Assembly: GCA_964445305.1 (NCBI GenBank) | Contig: CAYUKK010000069.1 | Span: forward strand, 1-9,385 | Origin: CAYUKK01 sp964445305 | Lineage (GTDB): Bacteria > Acidobacteriota > Aminicenantia > Aminicenantales > UBA8522 | DNA length: 9,385 nucleotides | Direction: 5' to 3' | Shown here: piece by piece, positions 1 through 7,139 of the stretch | Numbering within the stretch: the first letter of the stretch is position 1 | How the letters are laid out: every line of letters starts with the position of its first letter | The notes under the pieces: generated by a model | The model's database searches: none | Seen by the model: only the letters and a program-made list of their open reading frames with translations | Told to the model about the DNA's origin: nothing | Translations under genes and position numbers: made by a program

Positions 1-644
1 GACTTGCGGTGGACATACGCCTTCATATTCTCTTTAGGGTCGAGACCGGGCACGGCAGGGATGGGGGCTTTGAACGCTTTCTTATCCAGGATGAGAGTAT
101 TATAAGCCTCGGCATAGACGAGAAGCGGGTCCTTTTCCTTCTCCTGAGCGGACATGATGGGGACCATTTTTCCGATGCTCGTCTCGACGAGACCGAGCAT
201 CGCGTCCAGGGGAAATTCGGGCGGGAGCGCAGGTTTGAGCCTGTCTCTCAGGAAGCGTGCGCCGTCAAGGATGTTTTCGCAGATGATGAGGTCAACGGGC
301 CTTAAGCCAGAACGCTCGAAGCGGCGGGCGAGTCCTCGCGCCAGGGCTGGCACAACCTCCGCCAAGGCATTTTTGCCCACGGCCGTTCCCAAACAATCAG
401 CTTCGGCTACTTCCTCGGCGACCCGTTCGAGCTGGCTGGCATGAAGGCCGCGCACATTCTTGATGACCCAAGTCTCCTGTTTCTCATCAAGGATTTTGAC
501 GATGTATTCCCGCCGAGTGTTGAGAGCCCTGATAATCCTCTCCTCCACGTCGACGAAAACGACCTCATAACCGGCCCGTGAGAAAAGTTGACCGATGAAG
601 GACCGCCCGATGCTTCCGGCTCCGAACTGGACGAGTTTTTTCAT
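1..644 (-). CDS. mtlD: Mannitol-1-phosphate 5-dehydrogenase family protein (MtlD-like), 3' part outside window
   Basis: This is an open frame of 214 codons from an ATG at 644 to the window edge, with no stop, so the C-terminal part is missing. The N-terminus carries an NAD-binding Rossmann start (KLVQFGAGSIGRSFIG, residues 3-18) and an acidic FVDVEE segment (30-35). Other MtlD-family signatures follow: TAVGKNAL (87-94), IICENILDGA (120-129), GLVETSIGKMVP (151-162) and DKKAFKAPIPAVPG (187-200). The frame ends at YVHRK (210-214), the start of the family's R-K-L...N..HA catalytic segment. Family members oxidise mannitol-1-phosphate or related polyols and hexuronates to ketoses with NAD. It is the last visible gene of the operon, 14 nt after the preceding stop, with only a weak ribosome-binding site. 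No PTS gene is seen, so the true substrate may be another polyol or sugar phosphate. Family membership is secure and the substrate is not. Confidence 0.88.
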   Translation of the reverse strand, partial: MKKLVQFGAGSIGRSFIGQLFSRAGYEVVFVDVEERIIRALNTRREYIVKILDEKQETWVIKNVRGLHASQLERVAEEVAEADCLGTAVGKNALAEVVPALARGLARRFERSGLRPVDLIICENILDGARFLRDRLKPALPPEFPLDAMLGLVETSIGKMVPIMSAQEKEKDPLLVYAEAYNTLILDKKAFKAPIPAVPGLDPKENMKAYVHRK

Positions 645-658
645 GACCGCAGGCTATC

Positions 659-1918
659 TCAAGGAGAAGTTTTAGCGAGGAACTCGGCCTCCTTTTCTCT
701 CGACCATGATTCGACGGCAAACAGAGGGTGACGGACACGTGGATAGATGAGGCCCTTCCCGAAAAAGGATTGGTCGCGGACGGATTTGACAAGCTCGAGC
801 GCCGCATCCAGTCCGCCCACTCTCCGGACATATCCATCGGCCGAAATCTCGCCTTCCTCGAGCAGTTTGAGAACAGCCCGGACATCGGACGGGTCCCCAC
901 CTGAAGAGCCCACGAGCGTGATGCTGTCGTAATGAATGCGGCGGGTGTCCAGAGTGATCAGGCTTTCTCCTGCCTTGGCGCCCCCAAAAAAGACGGCGAT
1001 TCCGCCTTTGGCCAAGTAATCGATGGACTGCTCCTGGACTTTGGCGATGCCGAGGGCGCTGATGCAATCGTCGGCTCCGCGGCCGGCGGTAATTCGACTC
1101 AAGAGGCTGGGCAATTCCTGGGGGGAGGTGACGAGAAACTCGACTTCTCGCGCTCTCGCCTTTGGGCCAATCATGGCTTCTGCCTCGCGCCGGCGTTCGG
1201 CAAGAGGCTCTGAAATAAGGACCGCCCGGGGCCGGTGAGTGAGGGCCAGGTCGGCATGGAGAATTCCCATCGGGCCAGCTCCCAGCACGAGAACGACCCC
1301 TCCTTCCTTGAGACCGAGCCGGACTTCCCGATGGGCCTCTGGCCCCTCCTTGTAGATATGGGCAACCTGATTCTGGGAGGAATAAACACAGGAGAGCGGC
1401 TCGCTGAAAGCGGCGGCAAAATAGGGAACCCGGGAAGGGTCATAGGGGATGACCGAGCCGGTTTCGATGACTTCTTCAAGAATCAAGATGTACTCGGCGA
1501 AGAGGCCGCCGAGGGTGTACCCGACGGCGATTTTCTGAATGAGACTCGCGTCCCGATACCGCTCCGGGTAATTAAGGGGGCGGACGTTGATGGCCGGCTG
1601 AAGAACGAACGACTGGCCAACCTCGATTCTATTCTTGAGGTTCTGGCCGACTTCAACCGCCGTGATGCACCCCTCGTGCCCGATAACCACTGGCCAGAGC
1701 TCCGGGTCCCACCCGGCCATGAGGGGATGGTCGCGGCCGCTTTCAATCAGCTTGCCGTCGGATGAGCAAGCATAGACGGCATCGACGCGAGCCAGAAATT
1801 GATTCGGTCCTGGTCGGGGAACGGGGAGGCGCTCGAACCTAAGGCTGGCGAACCCTCTCCCGGCCAGGACGAGGGCGGTCATCTCTTGAGGAAGGGAGAG
1901 TTCACTTCTATTTTTCAT
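659..1918 (-). CDS. Zinc-type medium-chain dehydrogenase, polyol / sorbose-1-phosphate reductase-like
   Basis: A 419-residue member of the medium-chain dehydrogenase/reductase superfamily. The N-terminal GroES-like domain has the expected catalytic zinc ligands Cys51 (in AVYACSSDGK), His81-Glu82 (VVIGHEG) and Glu173 (FSEPLSC). The Rossmann domain has GAGPMG at 213-218, and Glu237 in LISEP, near the end of the second strand, suggests preference for NAD(H). The lobe that usually holds four structural-zinc cysteines (about 105-135) contains none, as in some sugar-phosphate reductases. The length and the long insert around 108-135 recall SorE-type L-sorbose-1-phosphate reductases, but this is recognition by eye. 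The ATG overlaps the thiolase stop (ATGA, 1918-1915) with GAAAGG just upstream, implying coupled translation. An in-frame ATG at 1882 (residue 13) is an alternative start that would fit shorter homologues. Likely role: NAD-linked polyol or ketose interconversion in the same pathway as the MtlD-like neighbour. Confidence 0.88.
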   Translation of the reverse strand: MKNRSELSLPQEMTALVLAGRGFASLRFERLPVPRPGPNQFLARVDAVYACSSDGKLIESGRDHPLMAGWDPELWPVVIGHEGCITAVEVGQNLKNRIEVGQSFVLQPAINVRPLNYPERYRDASLIQKIAVGYTLGGLFAEYILILEEVIETGSVIPYDPSRVPYFAAAFSEPLSCVYSSQNQVAHIYKEGPEAHREVRLGLKEGGVVLVLGAGPMGILHADLALTHRPRAVLISEPLAERRREAEAMIGPKARAREVEFLVTSPQELPSLLSRITAGRGADDCISALGIAKVQEQSIDYLAKGGIAVFFGGAKAGESLITLDTRRIHYDSITLVGSSGGDPSDVRAVLKLLEEGEISADGYVRRVGGLDAALELVKSVRDQSFFGKGLIYPRVRHPLFAVESWSREKEAEFLAKTSP

Positions 1919-3156
1919 AGCCTTTCGACGGCGAGTCCGTAGGAACCGCCGCCACCGAAGCAGAGGCCGATGGCTCCGAACCGGACGCGGAGCCGTATCA
2001 AAGAATAAATCAACGTCGCCAGAAGGCGGATCCCGGCTGAGCCAAGAGGATGACCGAGGGCGATGGCGCCGCCGTTGGGGTTGATCAATTTGCCGGGAAA
2101 TGCCCGCATGTAGACGGGGAGCTGAATGCCAAAGGCTTCGTTGAGCTCGAGGACTTCAAATTTTTCTTCGGCGTATCCTTTCCTGGCCAGGGCAGCCAAG
2201 AGGTCTTGAAGGGCCCGGACGGGTGAATCGATGAAATCTGCCGCCGGCCCGTCCACCCGACTGAAACCAAGAAGCCGGGCCAGGGGTTTAAGATGACAAG
2301 TATCGAGCATCTCTTCTGTGGACAGGATGGCTGCTGCCGCATTGTCGGCTGGAGAGGAAGCGTTATAGGCGCAGGCAATATCGCTCTGCGCTTCCTCCTT
2401 CATTTTCTCCAGCGCCTCGGCCGAGGGAAGCTCATCCTGGGTGACCTCGCCCACAGGGACGATTTCATCCTGAAAAAAACCTTTTTGCTGGGCTCGCCGG
2501 GCTTTCTCATGGCTTGAGGCGGCATGGCTGTTGACATCCTCGAGGCGGATGCCGTTCTTTTGAGCAAAAGCGACAGCGTATTCCCTCATGAACTTCCTTT
2601 CCGGTGGCCAGAAGAGACCATCATAAGCTGTCGCATCGACAATGCTGGAGAGGCTGAGTTGTTCTTCGGCGTTCTCGCTGTATTGCCATCGGTAGGCGCC
2701 CATTCTCTTGAGGCGCAGGCGTTGTCCTTTCGTGTAGTGAGTGCCGCTACGAAAGAACTTTGGTTCAAGAAGATAAGGCGCGTTAGTCCGGGATTCCATC
2801 CCCCCGGCGACAGCAAGCCGGACCCGACCGGCGACCATCGCATCGACTGTCGAGACGAGAGCCTCAAGCCCCGAGCCACAGACGGATTCGACTGTTCTTG
2901 AATAAATGGCTTCGGGCAGGCCGGCCAGGATGGCTGCCTGTTTGGCCGGCGCTTCGCCGAGACCCGAGGAAACGACGCAGCCCATGGTGACGAGTTCCAC
3001 TTGCCGGTTCGAAATTCCAGCTCTCTGGATAGCTCCGGCGATAGCGGCGCCGCCCAGTTGCGGGGCGGAGAAGTCCGAAAGGCGGCCGTTGTACCGTCCG
3101 ATAGGAGTCCGGGCAATGGAGACGATATAAATGTTTTTATCCAGGATATGGATCAT
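1915..3156 (-). CDS. Thiolase (acetyl-CoA C-acyltransferase family)
   Basis: A 413-residue thiolase with the complete catalytic set. The nucleophile is Cys93 in ESVCGSGLEA. GGMESRTNAP is at 118-127 and the NEAFG motif at 339-343. His369 lies in GGAIALGHPLGSAG and Cys399 in GLCFGGGGS. Thiolases either cleave 3-ketoacyl-CoA with CoA or condense two acyl-CoAs, in the cytoplasm. The protein is about 20 residues longer than a typical biosynthetic thiolase. The extra length sits in the cover-loop region (about 132-172, rich in K, R, Y), and the usual G-x-T-A-E segment is replaced by KFMREYAVAFAQ (188-199). The typical D-G-A of the N-A-S..D-G-A motif reads D-N-A (271-273). This suggests a substrate other than acetoacetyl-CoA. 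It starts 3 nt after the E1 stop and overlaps the next gene by 4 nt, so it is firmly inside the operon. Confidence 0.95.
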   Translation of the reverse strand: MIHILDKNIYIVSIARTPIGRYNGRLSDFSAPQLGGAAIAGAIQRAGISNRQVELVTMGCVVSSGLGEAPAKQAAILAGLPEAIYSRTVESVCGSGLEALVSTVDAMVAGRVRLAVAGGMESRTNAPYLLEPKFFRSGTHYTKGQRLRLKRMGAYRWQYSENAEEQLSLSSIVDATAYDGLFWPPERKFMREYAVAFAQKNGIRLEDVNSHAASSHEKARRAQQKGFFQDEIVPVGEVTQDELPSAEALEKMKEEAQSDIACAYNASSPADNAAAAILSTEEMLDTCHLKPLARLLGFSRVDGPAADFIDSPVRALQDLLAALARKGYAEEKFEVLELNEAFGIQLPVYMRAFPGKLINPNGGAIALGHPLGSAGIRLLATLIYSLIRLRVRFGAIGLCFGGGGSYGLAVERL

Positions 3157-3159
3157 GGC

Positions 3160-5439
3160 TCAATCTTCAAAAAGCGATAGCACGGACCTGAAAATACGCT
3201 CGGCAGAGGGGATGTTTTCATTCTCGAGGGGTGCGGCCATGGGCGGCGGAATCGGGTAGGCGGAGATGATTTCGAGGGGGGCGCGAAGGTGGGGAAAAAC
3301 ATTCCGCTGGATTTCGTAAGCGACGTGTTCAGCAAAACTTGCTGTGAGGGGAGCCTGGATGATAAGGGAGCACCGGCCAGTCTTTTTCACCGACCGACAT
3401 ACTGTTTCTCTATCGAGGGGAACGAGCGTCCGCAGGTCGATGACTTCCGCCTCCAGCCCCTTTCTTTGCTGGAGGAGGTCAGCCGCTTGGAGTGTGTTCT
3501 TGAGCATGTAGAGGTAGCTGATGAGGGTGACATCTTTTCCCTCTCTGAGGATCGCCGCCTGGCCAAACGGTAACAGATATTCTTCCTCGGGGACAACACC
3601 GAGGTCGGCGTAGAGGAGCTGGTGTTCGATAAAAACGACAGGATTGTCATCGCGAATGGCCGTTTTGAGAAGACCTTTGGCGTCATGAGCGGTGAAAGGG
3701 GCGACGACTTTTAGACCCGGAAAATGAGCGATAATGGCTTCGAGGCTCTGGGAATGCTGTCCGGCATAGCCTTTCCCTCCGCCTATGGTCGTCCGGATGA
3801 CGAGCGGAATTTTTGCCTTGCCCCCAAACATGTAGCGGACTTTGGCCACCTGATTTCCAAGTTGATCAAGAGCAAGGGGGATGAAGTCGATATACATGAT
3901 CTCGACGACGGGGCGAAGGCCCGCCATCGCGGCCCCGCAGGCTGTGCCGACGATTGCCGCTTCAGAAATCGGCGTGTTGAAGACCCGTCTCCGTCCAAAC
4001 GTTTCCAGGAGGCCCATGGTGACGCCAAAAGCGCCTCCGTAATCGGCGACATCCTCGCCGTAGACGATGACGCGTTTGTCACGGACCATCTCCTCGGCCA
4101 GAGCTTCCCAGATGGCATGCCGGTAGAGAATTTTTCCTCCGGGCATCCTCTTGATCTTGCGCACTGGCTTGAGAAGCTCAGTCGTCTGCCATCTTTTTTC
4201 GACCGATACGGCCATGGTTTCCGAAAACAGACCCGCCTCTATTTCTTCGACCCTCGGGTCAGCCGAGGAAGCCGCCCGGCAGGTAATCTCGCGGATTTTT
4301 CCTCTAACGGAGGCTGCCATCCTTTCTGCCTCTTCTTCAGTCAGCACGCCGGCTTCGACCAATTCTTTTCGAAAAAGGACAATCGGGTCACGCTCTTTCC
4401 AGGCTTTCTCTTCTCGGGCAGACCGGTAGGTTGTTCCCGGGTCACTCAGCGAGTGGCCGAGATATCGGTAGGTCAGGCACTCGAGCAAGACAGGTCCTTG
4501 ACCACGGCGACAGTGTTCGGCCGCTCGTCGGACAGCGTCGTAAACGGCGAGGGCGCTCATCCCATCGACGACTTCAGCGCGCATGTTCACAGCGTTATAG
4601 CCGGCGCCTCTCTGGGCAAGATAGCGCACGCCGGTGACTTCAGGATATTGCTGCCCGGTCATGCCGTATTGATTATTTTCGATGACGAAGATAATGGGCA
4701 ACCCTCTCTCGAATTGACCCTGGACGGCAAAGTTCATGGCTTCATGGGCAAGGCCATTGTTGGCCGCTCCGTCACCGACCAATGTGACGACGATGTCCTC
4801 TGTGCCAAGGAGATGCTGGGCCAGGGCAGCGCCGACACCAATGGCAAAACTTCCTCCGACAATGGCGTTGGCGCCGAGATGACGGGCGTTGAAATCGGCG
4901 ATGTGCATGCCGCCGCCCCGTCCCCGGCAGTAACCGTCCTCCTTGCCGAGAAGCTCGCACATGGTTTTGTAAAGATGATGTTCCAGGGCCAGCTCGCGAA
5001 GCTCCCTCTCATCAACGGGAAGCGTCAAGCGGCAATCGGCCAGGAACTCGAGCAGGGCCTCGCGATCCATGGAATAAATCCGGTAAGCCCCTTTGGCAAT
5101 GGAATGGCCATGGCCGCGATGCGTGGAAGTGATGTAATCTGTCGGTCGGATGGCAGCCATGGTCCCGGCGGCGACCGCTTCTTGGCCGATAGAAAGGTGG
5201 GTCGCTCCGGTGAAGCGGAAATTCTCACACGGGAGGAAACTCCCCTTTTTCATTTCAACGATGGTTTCCTCAAAAAAGCGGTTCATCAGCATCGTCCGGA
5301 AGATGCGGATAGCGTCTTCGGCCTTCAGCCTTTTTTTCTTGATTTCCGATTTGAGGGTTGACTGAAAAACAAAAAGCGGGATGGGCTTGAGGAGGATCCG
5401 ACCCCGCTTCACATCTGGCAAGACATCATGTTCTTTCAT
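3160..5439 (-). CDS. 2-oxoacid dehydrogenase E1 component, fused alpha and beta subunits (thiamine diphosphate)
   Basis: A 759-residue fusion of E1 alpha (about 40-410) and E1 beta (about 432-759), related to pyruvate, branched-chain and acetoin dehydrogenase E1. Alpha shows THRGHGH (106-112), GRGGGMHIAD (173-182), the ThDP/Mg motif GDGAANN...ENN (222-228, 254-256) and the loop YRYLGHSLSDP (324-334). Beta shows YGEDVADYGG (460-469), NTPISEAAIVG with the presumed cofactor-activating Glu493, GQHSQSLEA (560-568) and DLRTLVPLD (668-676). E1 decarboxylates a 2-oxoacid and transfers the acyl group to lipoyl-E2. No E2 or E3 gene is in the window. About 38 residues (roughly 118-155) are inserted where classical E1 alpha goes directly from AKGA into the helix before GYC-GRGG. 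Near the C-terminus the usual glycine-rich E-A/G-x-x-T-G-G-F-G segment reads QAPLTASFAEH (695-705). First gene of the operon; the ribosome-binding site is weak. A nearby ATG at 5449 is out of frame. The oxoacid used is unknown. Confidence 0.93.
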   Translation of the reverse strand: MKEHDVLPDVKRGRILLKPIPLFVFQSTLKSEIKKKRLKAEDAIRIFRTMLMNRFFEETIVEMKKGSFLPCENFRFTGATHLSIGQEAVAAGTMAAIRPTDYITSTHRGHGHSIAKGAYRIYSMDREALLEFLADCRLTLPVDERELRELALEHHLYKTMCELLGKEDGYCRGRGGGMHIADFNARHLGANAIVGGSFAIGVGAALAQHLLGTEDIVVTLVGDGAANNGLAHEAMNFAVQGQFERGLPIIFVIENNQYGMTGQQYPEVTGVRYLAQRGAGYNAVNMRAEVVDGMSALAVYDAVRRAAEHCRRGQGPVLLECLTYRYLGHSLSDPGTTYRSAREEKAWKERDPIVLFRKELVEAGVLTEEEAERMAASVRGKIREITCRAASSADPRVEEIEAGLFSETMAVSVEKRWQTTELLKPVRKIKRMPGGKILYRHAIWEALAEEMVRDKRVIVYGEDVADYGGAFGVTMGLLETFGRRRVFNTPISEAAIVGTACGAAMAGLRPVVEIMYIDFIPLALDQLGNQVAKVRYMFGGKAKIPLVIRTTIGGGKGYAGQHSQSLEAIIAHFPGLKVVAPFTAHDAKGLLKTAIRDDNPVVFIEHQLLYADLGVVPEEEYLLPFGQAAILREGKDVTLISYLYMLKNTLQAADLLQQRKGLEAEVIDLRTLVPLDRETVCRSVKKTGRCSLIIQAPLTASFAEHVAYEIQRNVFPHLRAPLEIISAYPIPPPMAAPLENENIPSAERIFRSVLSLFED

Positions 5440-5464
5440 TTTCTTTCATGTCCAGAGCGATAAT

Positions 5465-5492
5465 ATCATACATCCTGGGCCTTCTAAATCAA
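5465..5492 (-). promoter_or_regulatory. Candidate promoter of the E1-thiolase-dehydrogenase operon
   Basis: Read leftward, TTGATT (5492-5487) and TATGAT (5470-5465) are separated by 16 nt. They match the sigma-70 consensus at four and five of six positions. Transcription would start near 5458, giving a leader of about 19 nt before the ATG at 5439. It lies in the only non-coding stretch upstream of the operon. It was found by eye in AT-rich DNA, where chance matches are common. No clear operator palindrome was seen. Confidence 0.35.
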
Positions 5493-5580
5493 GACCGATT
5501 TTCTGACTGTCGATTTTTTTGAGGACGAGATTCTTTGGCCCATGAAGAAAGAAAAAATTGAAGAGGAGGGAGAATTTTGA

Positions 5581-5609
5581 TTGACAGGAGCTTCTTTATA
5601 GAATAGAAT
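5581..5609 (+). promoter_or_regulatory. Strong candidate sigma-70-type promoter for the radical SAM gene
   Basis: A perfect -35 hexamer TTGACA (5581-5586) is followed, after an ideal 17-nt spacer, by TAGAAT (5604-5609), which matches five of six positions of the -10 consensus. Transcription would begin around 5616, leaving a leader of roughly 50 nt. That leader ends in a purine-rich ribosome-binding site, AAAGGAAAGG (5656-5665), before the ATG at 5669. This is the best promoter match in the divergent region 5440-5668. Confidence 0.65.
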
Positions 5610-5668
5610 AAATTTGGAATAAGAATCCAGGTTACGAAAAAAGGGCGGGAATCGTAAAGGAAAGGAAA

Positions 5669-7102
5669 ATGAAAAAAATTATCTTTATTGAGCCAAAACC
5701 ACCCAACTATCACATTTTCTCCAAGTATCCGCTGCCCCGGCTGGGCACTCTGATTCTGGGCACCATGATGAAGAGACGAGGCTGGGATGTGGAGGTCTTC
5801 GTCGAGGAACTAAGAAAAATCGATTTCTCCGCTGTCCAATCGGCCGACATGGTCGCCATTTCGACGATCACCTCGACAGCTCCCCGGGCCTATGCCATTG
5901 CCGATGAGGCCCGCCGGCTGGGAAAGCCGGTGCTCCTCGGAGGCCCCCACGTCACCTTCCTGGCCGGGGAAGCTATGGAGCACGCTGACTTCGTCGTTCG
6001 AGGCGAGGGCGAAGAAACGCTCATGGCCTTCATCGACGCCTGGGAGCAGGGGAAAGAATTTTCTTCACTTCCCAATCTTTCTTATAGAAAAAATGGAGAA
6101 GTGGTGCACAACCCCTCCCGACGTGCCTGGGTTGACCTCGACCGTATTCCGTTCCCCGATTTTTCGCTGCTTAAACTCTCCAGGCAAGGAGCAAGAAGAA
6201 GGCGAATCATTCCCGTCGAAACGTCGCGCGGCTGTCCTTTCGATTGCTCTTTTTGTGCTGTGACCGGAATGTTTGGCCGGGTCTACAGGTTCCGCTCCAC
6301 GGACGCCGTCCTGGAAGAGCTCCGCCGTTACGATGATCGGCGGAATTTCATCTTTTTTTATGACGACAATTTTACGGCCAACCGCCGGCGGACGAAGGAG
6401 CTCCTCGAGGGGATGGTCCGCGCGGGATTCAAGTTCCGCTGGACAGCTCAGGTGCGGGCCGATGTGACCAAGGACATTGAACTCGTCCGGTTGATGAAGA
6501 GGGCGCGCTGTCACACCGTCTACATCGGTTTCGAGTCGACGAACCCGGAAAGTCTGAAGGCGATGAGAAAGCGGCAGACTGTCGAAGAGATTGCCCGCGC
6601 CGCCCGCATCCTCCGCGGACACGGCATCCACATTCATGGGATGTTTGTCTTTGGGTTTGACGAGGACGATTGGCGGACGGTCAAGGAGACGGTGAAGTTT
6701 GCTCGAAAGGCCAGACTGACCTCCACCCAATTCATGATCCTGACACCGCTTCCCGGCTCTGAGTTTTATGAGAAAGTCAAAAAAGAAAACCGCATCAGGT
6801 TCCATGATTGGGGTCTTTACGATGCCCACCATGTCGTCTTCGAGCCGGCTCGCTTCTCACTTTTTGGTCTCCAGTGGGCCCAGATTTTTAGCCACCGGAA
6901 GTTCTATTCCCTCGTCGAGATGGTCAAGCGGTTCATCGAAGGAAGGTGGCTGGACTTGGTCATCGCCCGTTATGCCCGGAACCTGAACCGGCTCTGGCAG
7001 AAGAAAAACCGGACCTATCTCAAAGTCGTCGAGCTTCTCAAGATAGCCAAGGGCGCCAGAATATCGATTGATTACCGCGAAGAGCCGATACTCGACCGTT
7101 GA
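5669..7102 (+). CDS. B12-binding-domain-type radical SAM protein
   Basis: A 477-residue protein of the large B12-binding/radical SAM family (COG1032 type). The N-terminal region (about 1-140) has the cobalamin-binding fold pattern: PLPRLGTLILGTMMKRRGWD (21-40), VAISTITST (62-70), LLGGPHVTF (89-97) and VVRGEGEETL (109-118). The radical SAM core has the [4Fe-4S] cluster motif C-x3-C-x2-C as Cys189, Cys193 and Cys196 in TSRGCPFDCSFC. Further core segments are FFYDDNF (229-235), YIGFES (285-290) and GMFVFGFDEDD (324-334). The C-terminal region (about 380-477) is basic and unassigned. Such enzymes include methyltransferases and ring-forming enzymes acting on lipids, cofactors or peptides, and no substrate can be named here. 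The classical D-x-H-x-x-G histidine motif is absent, as in many members. It is monocistronic, transcribed divergently from the operon and convergent with a B12 receptor gene, which makes a cobalamin link attractive but unproven. Confidence 0.93.
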   Translation: MKKIIFIEPKPPNYHIFSKYPLPRLGTLILGTMMKRRGWDVEVFVEELRKIDFSAVQSADMVAISTITSTAPRAYAIADEARRLGKPVLLGGPHVTFLAGEAMEHADFVVRGEGEETLMAFIDAWEQGKEFSSLPNLSYRKNGEVVHNPSRRAWVDLDRIPFPDFSLLKLSRQGARRRRIIPVETSRGCPFDCSFCAVTGMFGRVYRFRSTDAVLEELRRYDDRRNFIFFYDDNFTANRRRTKELLEGMVRAGFKFRWTAQVRADVTKDIELVRLMKRARCHTVYIGFESTNPESLKAMRKRQTVEEIARAARILRGHGIHIHGMFVFGFDEDDWRTVKETVKFARKARLTSTQFMILTPLPGSEFYEKVKKENRIRFHDWGLYDAHHVVFEPARFSLFGLQWAQIFSHRKFYSLVEMVKRFIEGRWLDLVIARYARNLNRLWQKKNRTYLKVVELLKIAKGARISIDYREEPILDR

Positions 7103-7139
7103 CCCCCCATCTTAAACGAGAATCGCCGGCTTCCGTGGA

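Noticed and set aside
1235..1765. A 176-codon plus-strand open frame
   Set aside because: It is antisense to the MDR dehydrogenase, whose zinc ligands and Rossmann motif prove the coding frame.
3724..5361. A 545-codon open frame on the plus strand, the longest antisense frame in the window
   Set aside because: It lies wholly antisense to the E1 fusion, which has complete catalytic motifs. The translated product shows no recognisable family motif, and long antisense frames are expected in GC-rich genes with strong codon bias.
5489..5713. A 74-codon minus-strand frame across the divergent promoter region
   Set aside because: It overlaps the start of the radical SAM gene and the strong promoter. 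Its composition (F, W, K, S) reflects AT-rich non-coding DNA, and it has no supporting ribosome-binding site.
6065..6832. A 255-codon minus-strand open frame
   Set aside because: It is antisense to the core of the radical SAM gene, has no motif and no convincing ribosome-binding site. It is a shadow of codon bias.
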